Source: Hermatobates lingyangjiaoensis (Eukaryota; Arthropoda; Insecta; Hemiptera; Hermatobatidae). From it: a DNA stretch of 64,000 nucleotides. The first letter of the stretch is position 1. Each line of letters opens with the position of its first letter. The position numbers were made by a program, and so were the translations under genes. The notes under the pieces were generated by a model, which worked only from the letters and a program-made list of their open reading frames with translations, was not told the origin of the DNA and did no database searches. The stretch is from assembly GCA_026182355.1 (NCBI GenBank), contig JAPFBL010000068.1:4839001-4903000 (forward strand), written 5' to 3'. This document shows positions 25,561-37,192 of this stretch, in pieces.

Positions 25561-27579
25561 TTTTTCAGACAAAATAGGAATATTTTCAAGTTTTAAATGG
25601 GAAAATGTGTCTTAAATATTCAATGTTGAAGGAGGTCAGATAAACTATGCAAGAGATCGACTGGCTATTGGAACAAAAGTTATCCTGTAAGAGATTATTT
25701 CATAGTAGTTACATAGTAGTAATCATAGTAACACGAAATCTACACTTTTCCTTTTCAAAAATGTTATTACTGCTGTAGTTATACTAATGATATTATATGA
25801 AAAAGTGGTGTGATATACAAAAAAAGCATATATATTGATAAGTGGAACGTAATTACGTACGTAAGTACGTAATCTTATGATAGATAAGATGTTATACTCT
25901 TTCATACGCAATAAGTGTTACTCTTCTCAGCCTAACTCACACCTAAGTTGTAATTAAATCTTTAAAGTGTTTCACACACCCTGGGAGATATAGTCTAGCT
26001 CTAGGATGCAAGGCGTGTCTCCCAGAGATCCTTGCATAAGTCGGCAGTGATTGAGCGCGCAGTCAGTCCCCAGAGACAGCACTGCTACTTCATCGCACTC
26101 CTGTCTCAAAGACACCTATTCCCTAGGCTCTACGAGCACCATCCACCCATAATCAAAGAACCCATTTTTAAAAAAAATAATCAGCTGATATCACCCATAG
26201 AATACAATATTTGCTATAGAAAGTATTTTTTACAGAAAACAAGAACTAGCAGTTCATACATATGACATGCCAAAAGTATAAGAAAACATATAAAACTTAT
26301 TACTAATAACAGTAATTCAGTGATTTATTTGAATGTGATTATATTAATTTTGATACTTATAGTATTTGACAACTAACCATAACTAATAAGAAAGATTAGA
26401 ACCTGTATTAATACCACAATTAATAAAGTTAATAAAATCAATAAATGGAATAAAATATATAAGCGAATAAGTTACCTATCAATTTGTGCAGCATCTCACG
26501 CAGTTAATTATATTACCCATTAATTTAGAGTGATAACTGAGGGAGTTAGTTTATAAGTCTGGACTAGGTGGAGGGGAAAAATAAAAATGATGAAATATAC
26601 AGTTTTTTTATCTTTAAAATACTGGTATACGAATTTTGTAATTTCTTATTGTACAATACCAAAGGCACAATTCAAGTGAATTGGATTTTTTTTTTTAAAT
26701 TCAAGTATCAAATAAGACGAACGATTTTAATCATAAAAATAGACAAAAGTTATACACAAAATCATGGTTATAAGCATGAATGTAGAAAGGATAATTGTTA
26801 ACTATACTGTTAGTCCGGTATTAGGTCTCCCCACAACTAAAATAGTTGGTAAATAACTAATGGGTCAGACCTTCCACCTTTTGAACAGCACTGAAGGAGA
26901 AAGCTTAATATAACTGAGGCCGTCGAAAACAGTCACTATTATTTAACCTACAGTTTTTCATTTCACTAATGCAATAAAGTACGAACGAATGAATCATCAC
27001 TCGTTTGTACTTTAGTCAAAACTTGACTTAAAAAAATAACTCTTATAAAATTGGCTTGGCAAGAACACTTGCATCACTAACATTTGAATATCACAATGAA
27101 AACAATGGTGAAATCCCGATATAGAGTTTTTTACTATTTTGAGAACTTAGTTGAAGTAACACAGAAAAAAGTTCAAAATAAGTTGGTGAATGAAATGTAT
27201 AATAAACTATGTGTCATAGATTTTCTTTAAGGTCATTTTTTAAAAATTTTAATGAATATATTTCCAAAAAATTGTTACATAATTTCTTCCTTGTAAGGTT
27301 TACAGTTTTAAAAGTAGAAACGATATATACAGTAATCCATGAGAACCATTAACACCTAATTAACGATAAGACTTTGGTTTATTATAAGCAAACACACAGA
27401 AACTAACATGTTTATTGTCCGTTCAACGTCAAAGACTACACAATTTAACATTAATACTGATTTCAATTATTTACGAACTACTTTCAGAAATTATTTGACA
27501 AAAAAACTTCACCAGGAAAATATGCAAGAAATGAAACTCATTCTATGAAAATTGGATCAGCTTAAAGATGGTCCTGAAC

Positions 27580-28163
27580 GGTAAAAATAAACTCAATCAC
27601 CTGGATATAAGGAACAGGATCTCTCTCTACTGTGTGCCAGGACACGCAGAAGTAGAGGGAAATGAACGAGCAGACGAACTCGCAAGGGAAGGAGCTCGGA
27701 AACCGCATACTGGTCCAGAACCATATTGTGGTATAGGACAACACACTATACAAGAACTTTTCAGAAAAGAGGACAAGACAGGGAAAACAGGAAGCAATAC
27801 TGAAATTATCTTCAAGGACATAGACAATCAAAGATACTTCTCATTACGTTTGAGAATAAGCACATCTTGTATTGTATGGGAAGGAGCAGGAATAATCTAA
27901 GAATTTTAACCGGATTTCTAACGGGTCACTGCAAACTTAATGGCCATCTGCGAAGAATGGGCATTATGAATGATGGTTTGTGCAGATTCTGTAAGGTAGA
28001 GGAAGAAACACCGTTGCACCTGCTGGTTGATTGTCAAGACGCTGTACTACACAGATGCAGATGCTTCGGGACACTCAACAAAACTATAGAAAAACTTTTA
28101 CCGTTGGACCCAGTAAAAGTTCTGAGCTTCTTGAAGGTGTTGAAGCTAACTAGGACACTATAG
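27580..28163 (+). pseudogene. C-terminus of an R1/I-type non-LTR retrotransposon (RNase H and CCHC), frameshifted
   Basis: Seen: frame one (about 27583-27897) contains VPGHAEVEGNERADELAREG, the end of an RNase H domain with the catalytic His and Asp. Reading then shifts to a second frame (from about 27870) with LTGHCKLNGHLRRMG and CRFCKVEEETPLHLLVDC, a complete C-x2-C-x8-H-x4-C finger, and a stop at 28161. Known: this order (RNase H, LTGH box, CCHC) ends ORF2 of I-supergroup elements (I, R1 or LOA-like). Such elements copy themselves by target-primed reverse transcription. Odd: one frameshift and no RT or endonuclease upstream, so a 5'-truncated dead copy. The 3' end is probably the short AT-rich tail near 28230. 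Clade choice is uncertain. Confidence 0.82.
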
Positions 28164-28249
28164 TACAGAAGGGGGAAACGTACAATAGTTCTTAAGACGC
28201 AGTACAATAATCTCCCTCAATTAAATAAATAATGGAATGAAAATTGGAT

Positions 28250-31200
28250 GTCGTTTAGATTTGAAAGATAGACGTCAGACCACGAGGCAAGCAGTCAGAC
28301 AGTTGATTCTTAAATGCTTAGATCACTAAAATATGTAAATCAATAACAAAAAACATTCGATGTTCTTTTAAATGAATAATTTTCAATTAGTCTAGATGTG
28401 AAACCAAATAACAAATACTGGTTTATTATTATCCTTGGTTAACGGTAATAACAAGAGGACAAATTAAAAATTTCGTATTAATAATAAAACGAACTACCGT
28501 ATTAACATATAGGATTACTTTGAAAGTACTACATTTCAGCATAATAAAGTAAATATGCAATCAGCTATTTACAATAAGGTTTATAGACGTGGTTAAGAAC
28601 AAAGCTTCCCTTATGCTGCTCACGGGCAGGAGTGGTACAAAAATGCACTTAATATGTCAGCTTACTATTTAACAAAAAAGCAGAGCACTTTGATTTATAA
28701 CATCAGTTTAATCAATTTGAATACAATTTAACATTTATATGTTACTAACAATTGTTTATACATGTACCATTGTTTAATCAGTGCCCATTAAAATTTAATT
28801 TATCCTTTTTCCAGGACAGTCGTCTAACTTTTTCACCCAGGATAATTTCTATGGGGATCGCACATTATTCATGTGAAAGACAACAAATATGTTGTACCAC
28901 AGGGAATAATAAAAATAATTTGGACAGATTTTTACTAAATCACAAATTTTTTTCTGATAAAGCACTCTCTCAATAGTGTAATATTAATGCCAAGGTCACT
29001 ATTCAATCTTAGATTAAACAGGAAATTAAACATGAGAGTTATGGTTTATACCTCTTTCAGTTTTTGGGATATCCTACATATTTAATTTCCAAAATGAAGT
29101 AAACAGCATTTATTATCTTCTCATGAGAATTTCATATACTTTGGAGGGGTGCGAGATCTTTCCTTACAAAATAAGGATATTGTAATGCATAGTCCACTTC
29201 CTAAATCTTCATGCGAATAAAATCGTTATTCACCGTGAAATAAACTAGAATCGTATTAGAATTTCTCAAGTGGCATATTCATAACATGAGCTTTTCAAGA
29301 GGTAAGTTTAAAACTTTCTCTCAAATTCCCTCCAATTCATATATTGAATGCACATTATTGTCGATACACATGTTTTCAATGAAAGACATTGCTATAATTA
29401 TGTATTCCATAAGCCTTAATAACTAAAAACCATCAATTCGTATCAAATCTAAAATAAGTTTACACGTTAATTTTAATATCATCAGTATATAGTGAAATTC
29501 TTAGATATGTACAAAGATTTCTGAAGAAACACTCGGTATAAAAATCAACAAAGTACGAATTTTAAATATCTTAGTCAGTTTTCAGAATTCACTTTGAGGC
29601 TTACACGCTTCAAATATGTTTTATAGAAATATCAATCCCTTATAGAGCAGAACAAAATAATTCAAAAATCAGTCATTTTTCAGATTACCATGGAAATTTC
29701 ATACATATGATTCTAGTTTAATGTAAAACCTATTTCATGATTACTTTAGCTGTAATTTGTAATATAAAACCTAACGCATTGCCTTTCATAGCATAGAGAA
29801 CAAGAGAACAAAACATTTTAGCCAACATTTGGAGCAGCAGTCTCAATGACTCTACAAGTCTGCAGAGAAGGATTTACTCTCTTAGTCTACCTTTGACAAC
29901 AACTACAATTCGAAATAAGATCGCATCGTGTTAATTGTGTTGAGTGAACTTGTTAACAAGTACTTGATAATAAGAACAGCTATCGAGTGGCAAAAAAATT
30001 TAATTAATCAATATATACGTAACTGATTTATTATTTATTTTAAATTTCGTCTACAATATACTCTGAAACTTCTTCTTTTAGTTGCTAAGGAAAAACCTCT
30101 CAAGTTTCTTACAATTTCAAGGTCAAAGAAAATATTAAACGAAGAAAAATAAAATAAAATAAATTATTTTATAAAACTTTATAATAACATAAACATTGAA
30201 TAACTTGTTTTCACTCAGCGATCGATTGCATTCCCATTCTGCTCGGATTTTTGTTTGCTTTGTTTTTTTCATTTCAGAAGTACATTTGTAACAACAGCAA
30301 TAACAATTTTTTGCCATCTTTCGAATAGGAGTTATTAAAATAGAATTAAACAACCTGGATTAAAAAGAGAAATATTTCAATAATGACAAGAAGTTGTAAT
30401 CGATGCGGTTAGAAAATGTATTTATGTGTGGGAAAAAATAAATAAACAGTCTGTCAACAGAACAGCTATCTATTTGATCAGTTAATGTAAATAGCTTAGT
30501 TAAATACCTCATTCAATATTCTTCGTTTCTCGGTAGTTTTTTCATTAAAACGTGCTGTAAGTTGCGAGAAAACAATAATGATTTTTTAAATTCTATTTCA
30601 GGACTCCAAGAAGGATGCTTGAAAGTATATAACAAACAAAATTTACAAAAAAATAAAAAATGTGTTCTCAAGACATTAATTTTGTTAATAATTGTTTTTT
30701 TTTTTCGGTTACCATATATACATTATCATACTTTTGCATACGGCCCATATTAATAACCCAATTAAATTGCAACATTAGTTAAGTGAGGCGCAATGTTAAA
30801 GTAATCACTCCTTGCAAATGAATGTCCTGATGGTGGGTTTCACGTAAAATGCCTGGATGTTTCAGTTTTCGATTGCGGTCTAAGTCTGCTGGTCGTTGCT
30901 CAATACCTCCTTCTTATCTTCTAGATCGAAAGATCTTTATGAAAAGTTTCTTAAGCCCTCTTACTTAATATCCACAGCCTATAATTCCTCATTTCATTTC
31001 TCTATCTTCAGAGTTTCAATTTAAGAATCCTTTTTCAAACACTTTTCGAAGATAATTTTCCAATATTTTTCTTTTTTTTTTGGGAGATCAATTTTACACT
31101 TCATAACATTACCTTTTGGATATTTTGAAGATAAATAGTCATACAAAAATGTGATATTTAAGTAAAATCACTTAAATTTCCATTGACTGCAAGGTGGAGA

Positions 31201-31558
31201 GGAAAATATAAAAAAAGACCAGGAAAAGGTATACTAATTACAGTATCTTACCTGTGACATTACCCCTTTGATCAAATTGACGCAGCTAAAACATTTCCAC
31301 CGTCAACTTAAATTAACATGTTCAATTTTATACAAATTAAATACCTTAATTAATAAAGCCTGTTAATAGAAAAGGTTATGTTTAGGTTTTGGGACAAGGT
31401 GAGATGTAAATTTTAGATTGTATAATTCGTTTTAGTAATAGTTATTAGTTATTTTTATTGTTAATGTGAATTAAGTAAATATTAATGTTTATGATTTCCC
31501 TTTAAAATGTATACTGAAACGTCGGACCCCTTGTGAATATTAAAAATAAATCACTTGA
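28250..31558. other. Intron stretch without a recognisable gene
   Basis: AT-rich. Only short ORFs and no repeat I could place. Confidence 0.5.
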
Positions 31559-31704
31559 AGAATTGGTTTATATGTTACCACAGAAATGGAAAACTCGTTT
31601 AAGACAACTAGAGCAAGTATGTAGGAAACATACAACATTAAAAATAAGCAAGTAATATAATGAAATCTGTTTGAAAGAAGGTCTGCTCCCAAAGTATGTT
31701 AATA
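31559..31704 (+). pseudogene. PLE ORF fragment ending at (TA)n
   Basis: Plus-strand reading gives LVYMLPQKWKTRLRQLE, one in-frame stop, then YNEICLKEGLLPKYVN. This parallels the PLE fragments at 57388-57560 (minus) and 58996-59160. It appears to be the start of the PLE ORF (N-terminal side of the reverse transcriptase), because in the 57.4-59.2 kb element the same peptide follows the 3' untranslated part. It stops at the KY(T/V)N codons, followed by a short spacer and (TA)n. Confidence 0.65.
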
Positions 31705-31738
31705 CATTATATATATATATACAATATTATATATATGT

Positions 31739-31950
31739 CAGATTAAATTTTCTGCCCACTTTTGTCTTTATCAGTTTTCTGGATTTCTCTTCCAAATCTC
31801 GTAGTCTTACGAGATTTCAAATACTTCATTTGTATAAATGAAGGACTGTTCCCCAAATATACGAATTTCAAAAGAAAAATGGGCAGAAAATTTAATCTCA
31901 CATTTATAAATGAAGGACTGTTCCCCAAATATACGAATATATATATAAAC
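31739..31950 (+). pseudogene. Duplicated PLE end fragments with a hairpin
   Basis: The peptide INEGLFPKYTN is encoded twice in the same frame (about 31834-31866 and 31906-31938). The second runs directly into (TA)n. Arms agattaaattttctgccca (31740) and gggcagaaaatttaatct (31881) form a hairpin around the first copy, and aaatctcgta/tacgagattt forms a small hairpin at 31795-31819. The long ORF across this locus is not treated as a gene. Confidence 0.6.
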
Positions 31951-32706
31951 CAGAAACTACGGAATATTAAATTGGGACTGGGATCATTCAACCAGTATTG
32001 GCCTGAAAAACTAAACAAGATGAATTTCATTATAATCTTTTGGCGTGGACCGTTCCTCTTGAAAGATCTTAGTGCCACTTTAGAGTTCCATATTGAATTT
32101 TACACGCTCGTGTTCATACTACGTTTTCTGGACTCAGAAATTTACAAGGATAATGTTTTTTCACTGTTGTTTGGACACAACAGTTGGATCTCCTTTACCT
32201 TCAACTCGCTTTATATCTAAATGCCTGGTGAAGTGTCGTGATTCTCATTGAAAGACCTTTTATGATTCCTCTATTTGGTTAAATAACGTTTTGGTGTGAA
32301 GAGAGGTTATAGACCGAGGATTGGGTAGGGTTACAGCAGGCAGTTTTGATATTCAGCGAACACGCACTGGCTTGGGTGGGAGGGTCACAGCAAGTAGGTC
32401 GGCTGGGCACCAATCGATGACAGAACACGTGTTCTCTCCCACCGACAGTCCTGCTTCTGCATGTTCACATGCCCTACACCTGTTCACTATTCTGCGTTTG
32501 AAAAATGACTCCACTGTACACCAAACAACAAACTATATTTAGTAAGCAAGCACCTAGTTAAATTCTAGTGCGGCCAAAGCACTTAAACACTTCTACATAC
32601 AGTCAGTAAAATGTTTACGCAAAATTTTGACTTATGCTATGAAAGAAAAGTTAATAACATGTGTGCCTGATCAAGAAGTAATCTTACTAGTACTAATGAG
32701 TCGCCG

Positions 32707-32727
32707 CTGATGATGACGATGGTCGAA
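32707..32727 (+). ncRNA. Hammerhead-like core
   Basis: CTGATGA (32707-32713), then tgac-gatg-gtc able to form a short stem II, then GAAA at 32724-32727. It has the consensus CUGAUGA and GAAA boxes. It stands about 90 bp upstream of a dispersed repeat end (32801). Stems I and III were not established. Confidence 0.4.
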
Positions 32728-32800
32728 ATATAGAAGTGAGTTATTCCTGTGTCTATATGTGTGCTATCTTCTTTTTAATTGGATTTTATATACATATATA

Positions 32801-32895
32801 TTCACTTAAAAATCGGAAAGACGATCAAAACTGGACACAATATAGGCTCAAAATCTAAGAAGAGTAACACACAGAGGAAAGAAAGACTAACTCAA
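32801..32895. repeat. Dispersed repeat, copy 2 (pairs with 1380-1470)
   Basis: ttcacttaaaaatcggaaag, gacacaatata and aagagtaacacacagag match the copy at 1380 with few changes. It starts right after a short tatacatatata. Confidence 0.6.
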
Positions 32896-32989
32896 ATTTT
32901 CGGGTAATCCTTCTTCTGCTGAATATTTCCCATTGTTTTAAAAATCTGAGTATATTTTTCTTTAATTCGTTTGTAATCTCAAAAATAAT

Positions 32990-33325
32990 GCAAAAATATC
33001 AAAGCTCTAGAATTACTAGTTTAGGATAAAAAAATGTAATCTAAAAACAGGTTTTAGGCAAAAAAAGTGACTTTCCCAATCAATAGGGCTCATCTACACT
33101 ATGAGGCCCATTTTCGTGTAAAATATCAACTTGATGCATCAAAGATTCTGTACCGTAGCGTGGCCACAAACTTTGGATACATATCACCCACCTAGCCACG
33201 CACGCACTCACTCACCCACCTTTCACACACACACAGACATCATCGAAAAAACTTCATAAAACGACTTCTGGGACCTCAAAACATGTAATTCCGTCAAAAT
33301 CTCGAGATCGAATAGGATAGAATAG
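32990..33325 (-). repeat. Dispersed GGGT-core repeat, copy 2, reversed
   Basis: Reverse complement of the family: cgaaaaaacttcataaaacg, gacctcaaaacatgtaattc and cgtcaaaatctcgagatcg, with cacccacc/cactcactcaccc as the complementary core. It extends into a segment (gggctcatctacactatgag) shared with the copy at 63165-63640. Confidence 0.8.
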
Positions 33326-34339
33326 TCTTGGCATTTATCGCATAGGTATAAATATTACGATAGGAAGTGGTGTATAGAAAGGATTGATTGGGAGGTAAGT
33401 CTCGTATTTACGACGCCCACACTGATGCATGCAATAACCTCAAAAGGGCGTTTGGGAGAATATCGACAAAAATACGCCTGAGATAAGGAGGGCCACGATA
33501 TGAATCCAATTGCAGTTGCATCTTCATGGGATTCAATAAGCCATGTCTATTGCCACCACACGTTGGATAGATGCCGTTAAGCACGATGCCGTTTTGTGAC
33601 TTAATAATCCACTTGCATGGTAACCCTGCACTCAATAACTGAAGGTTACACACATCAATGCTAGAGAACAATAGACACTGCAAATTCACTACAAACATAC
33701 AATCACCCCTTATACCAGAGCGCTTATGTTTAAGTAACATACAGAGTCCTGAATAAAAACAAGTAAGAGTAATGGAAAAATAAGTTTTTAATTCACACCA
33801 AATATAAGAAATCTCTTCATAAAGATAATAGAGAAATTTCGGAGAAATAGGGTGACTTTATTATTAATGGCAATCATATAATTAGAAGGAATTTTTGCAA
33901 AAATAATTCTTCAAAAATAAAACCTCATCAACACTCATTATTAGTTTTAAAAAAAACTTTTCCCAAAAGGAAATAATTTCTGATTAAGTCAGTCGTGAAC
34001 TTTAAAGCCCTAACAAAGTCATTAAATGTTAAATTTGATGAATATTTATAGCGTGATAACTACCTTGAACAGAAACTGCTACTGAAGGCAAGTTAATTAG
34101 AAATCGAACCGTTATTTCCTAACCCATTCTCTGAGGATACTAATATTAAGTTGTCTCCTACCTAACAAGAATTGCATATCTTTTAACATATCACAAAAAT
34201 GTAATTAATAAACTCATATAATTACATCAGAGCAATTCATACTTCGATTTGTTTCAGGTGTTTTAACTTAGTATTTTTTCCACACGTTAATCGGTCAGTC
34301 TAATCTTATGTTTCTTCTTCCTTTTTTTTTTCTCCTCTA

Positions 34340-34362
34340 CTGAAGATGGTAACAAGTCGAAA
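34340..34362 (+). ncRNA. Hammerhead-like core
   Basis: CTGAAGA (34340-34346), tggtaacaagtc, GAAA (34359-34362). Stem II is weak. It sits next to a PLE fragment (34410-34550, minus). Confidence 0.3.
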
Positions 34363-34409
34363 TGATCAAGAATCGTCAGTGTTTGCCTTTTTTGTCTTTT
34401 CTAATTATA

Positions 34410-34592
34410 ACTTTAATCATATATATAGTATATATGTTTGTAAAATTTGTGAGCAGTCCTTCATTCAAGCATATTTCATTGAATAACTGACCGTATTTCA
34501 CTAATGTCATCTTATTCACCAGTTTTCGAAGTTTCTGAATAGGTATATCTGAAGAAGATGACATCAGTGAAATACGGTCAGTTATTCAATGA
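34410..34592 (-). pseudogene. PLE fragment folded as a hairpin and ended by (TA)-rich DNA
   Basis: Minus-strand reading gives IQKLRKLVNKMTLVKYGQ and LFNEICLNEGLLTNFTN, homologous to the other PLE ends, then a tatatagtatata tract at about 34420-34436. The arms 34476-34514 and 34555-34592 are reverse complements over about 38 bp with one or two mismatches. The right arm also runs straight into tatatatacatata. Confidence 0.7.
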
Positions 34593-34657
34593 TATATATA
34601 CATATAATATTTAATATAATATTTCTATTTCGACCGTGAAATAGAAACAAAAAAAAA

Positions 34658-34920
34658 GTTTATCAGGACACGGTTCTTCAGATTCAAATTAAACTCTCAT
34701 TGCTAACGTTTCGGTTTTTATTTAAAACCTTTTTTATGAAATGTATCACATTGTTTCACAAAATGTTTTCTTTGTAAAATAATCTCTAACGTAATACAAC
34801 TTAGTTTTGCTGTTTCAAAATTGTATAAGTCTGCCTAAGAAAAAGGTTTTAAATAAAAACCCAAACGTTGGAATTGAGACTTTAATTTGAATGAGAAGAA
34901 CTGACTGAGTCCTGATAAAC
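34658..34920. repeat. Inverted repeat (about 75-bp arms) ending near (TA)n
   Basis: The left arm starts gtttatcaggac and ends taaaacctttt. The right arm starts aaaaaggtttta and ends gtcctgataaac. About 100 bp of loop. (TA)-rich sequence follows at 34930. The inner arm end carries aacgtttcgg, the antisense of a ccgaaacgtt box. Confidence 0.75.
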
Positions 34921-35100
34921 TTCGATTATTTTATATATATATATAAAAGTAGCTGGTACTCACCAAGCCTACACTCAGTCACCGCCCAGTATTCAGACCA
35001 GCAACACCTAAGATATGTATATGAGATAAAATGTCGTAGGAAGAATCAGAATGAAGAAAAATAAGCTCTGAGACCTCCTAGATTATATAAAGAAGAGTAA

Positions 35101-35132
35101 ATAAATAAATAAATATATATATATATATATAT
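35101..35132. repeat. (AAAT)n/(TA)n compound microsatellite
   Basis: ataaataaataaa followed by TA units, immediately left of the palindrome at 35133. Confidence 0.85.
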
Positions 35133-35181
35133 GAATTAATTTATCACAATGAAACAAATTTGAAAACAATGCTCTAAGGCC

Positions 35182-35201
35182 TTTCGTCAACACGTCATCA
35201 G
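35182..35201 (-). ncRNA. Hammerhead-like core in the palindrome, left arm
   Basis: The minus strand has CTGATGA, cgtgttgac, GAAA. Only a 2-bp stem II is possible (gt/ac). A degenerate or coincidental core. Confidence 0.28.
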
Positions 35202-35364
35202 AGAGCAAGTGAACTAAAAAATAATAAATACTGGTTAACCTGGTTGATTGAAGTTTCTAGAATTGTTGGTAACCCTGAATAAGACATCAGGGTTACCAAC
35301 AATTCTGGAAACTTCAATCAACCAGGTTAACAAGTATTTATTATTTTTTTACTTCACTTGCTCT

Positions 35365-35384
35365 CTGACGATGTGTTGACGAAA
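35365..35384 (+). ncRNA. Hammerhead-like core in the palindrome, right arm
   Basis: CTGACGA, tgtgttgac, GAAA: the mirror copy of 35182-35201 with changes in the CUGANGA box. Confidence 0.25.
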
Positions 35385-35513
35385 GGCCTCAGACCATTGT
35401 TTCCAAATTTGTTTCATTGTGGTAAATTAATCCATCTATTACATCAAGTGTTATTTTGATTATTATTCATATATGTATATACGAATGTTTTCCAATCTCA
35501 ACCACATATATTT

Positions 35514-35584
35514 AACACTATTTTTCATTCTTATCGAGGTTTAGTCTAGCTTCATGAAGCTAGATAAGAAAGAAAAATAGTGTT
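35514..35584. repeat. Hairpin with short spacer, then (TA)n
   Basis: aacactatttttcattctta and tctagcttcat pair with atgaagctaga and aagaaagaaaaatagtgtt. It is the terminal part of the 2462-2809 family folded back on itself. A TA run follows at 35583-35596. Confidence 0.8.
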
Positions 35585-35865
35585 ATATATATATATTAAT
35601 AAAAGTATACTTTTATCAATATCTATGCAATTTGGGATAATAAATATGGGTTATAAATATATATATAATGAAAAACTAAGATAAATCTAATGTCCACTTA
35701 TTTCTTCCCATTTTTCTTATGAACACGACACGACTCCTGAATATAAAAGTCATGAATCTGATAATGCAAAACAACAAAACTATTTATTTTAATAAGTCAA
35801 ATAAGTACTACTTATTATTTTGCGTTAACTAGACGCAAAATTATTTTATGTATGGCCGCAACATG

Positions 35866-35882
35866 TTTCGTCTGTTCATCAG
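35866..35882 (-). ncRNA. CTGATGA...GAAAC motif
   Basis: The minus strand reads gtCTGATGAacagacGAAACatgttgc. Both hammerhead boxes are present, but only six bases lie between them, so no proper stem II exists. gtctg/cagac could pair instead. The downstream caacatgtt resembles the PLE tail at 57552. Confidence 0.2.
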
Positions 35883-36239
35883 ACGGGATCATGGTTTTGG
35901 CTTTCCCTAGCTGCTCATCGAAACGCTGTTATAATTAGTAGAGAGTTTACAGGTGGGAGAAGCTTTAATTAGTGGGTGGGTATGCTCTTGGCAGAGTTCT
36001 CTTGAACAGTTAGCAAAATATTTTCTGTATCGGGATTCTATATGCATAATAGGTGGTTTACAAGTATTAAAATGGCTTCTGTTATTTGAAGTTGTTGGTA
36101 GTATTGATCTTTTCTTAATATCTCAGTTCCTTGTACCAATATACATCTATATATATATCCTTAAGATTAGGATTATTGTTATTTCGTTTAACCAAGTTCT
36201 CAATATCATAATATTTAAAAAATTAGATATGAAATATTA

Positions 36240-36440
36240 TTAATATAATTCATTCATTGCTTTACTATGATTAAAATATAGTAATCATAAAAAAATACAA
36301 TCGAGATTATGACGGAGTTACATGTTTTGAGGCCCCGAACAGTTTTTTTTTTATTTTTATGACGACTGAAAGTTGGTGGGTGGGAGTGTAACCAAAGGTT
36401 TGCGGGCATGCTACAGGTCATACCATTTAATGGGTAAAAT
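36240..36440 (+). repeat. Dispersed GGGT-core repeat, copy 3
   Basis: cgagattatgacggagttac, atgttttgaggccc, ttggtgggtgggagtg and a decayed caaaggtttgcgggcatgct. More diverged than copies 1, 2 and 5. Confidence 0.7.
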
Positions 36441-37192
36441 TCATATTTTGCACAAAAACTTATTATTTTGGGGAAATACTGGATCATGTGAATGTCACTT
36501 TTTCTAACTTTCTTTCCACCTTAACTACAAACTCTAGAGCGTTGAAACCTTGGGATTATTGTGAAACTGACAGAAGCTAAAATGAAAAAACTTCAGATTT
36601 TGTAAAAAAAAAAATGAAATCGAGTTCGAAAAAGAGTCCGCAGTCTGGTGTACTAAGGCATCAGATAATAATAATAGGAGCAATGATGAATAGATGAAGA
36701 AAGCAGATGAAACGTGGGTACAACAACAGTTACCAATTTAGGTTAGAAACTCTTTCCAACTGCACTTACATTGGTAAAAAATACTATACATCCAATGAAA
36801 GGGTTCATAAATTTATTTGAAATATCTAACCAGCGATTTATTTTTAATTACAACTTATGCAAGATGCAATTAACATCATACGAATAATGCAGACTCTGTC
36901 TAGTAGTTGCAGAAACCTTTAATTGTACACCATCTGAATGCGAGGCAATCGCCTTAAAGAGAATAAAGATTTTTAGTCATTTTGAAAGTCAATAAAGCAA
37001 TTAACATCCAAAGTTAATATTAAAAATGAAAAAGGGAAGTTAAATAGACTATATATGACAGCGCTGAGAACATGTTCTATGAATATCAGGACCTCAGTTC
37101 AATCCCTTATTATTCAGAAGTCCTCGAGAACAGGTTTTACGGGAAAAAGTGAAAGTAATGTGAGAGCTCTTTTGTTTGTTTATTTTGTTTCT

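Larger units (their letters stand above)
35133..35432. repeat. Large near-perfect palindrome with hammerhead-like boxes in both arms
   Basis: The left arm 35133-35280 and right arm about 35287-35432 are reverse complements over nearly their whole length (examples: accctga/tcagggt at the centre, tgaaacaaattt/aaatttgtttca outside). The spacer is only about 6-8 bp. Each arm holds a CTGAYGA...GAAA motif reading towards its outer end (35182-35201 minus; 35365-35384 plus). Left border (TA)n. Confidence 0.85.

Noticed and set aside
31762..32220. 152-codon plus-strand ORF (longest apart from the PLE)
   Set aside because: It spans two duplicated PLE ends, a hairpin and a TA tract; the repeated INEGLFPKYTN explains its first part and the rest is AT-driven.
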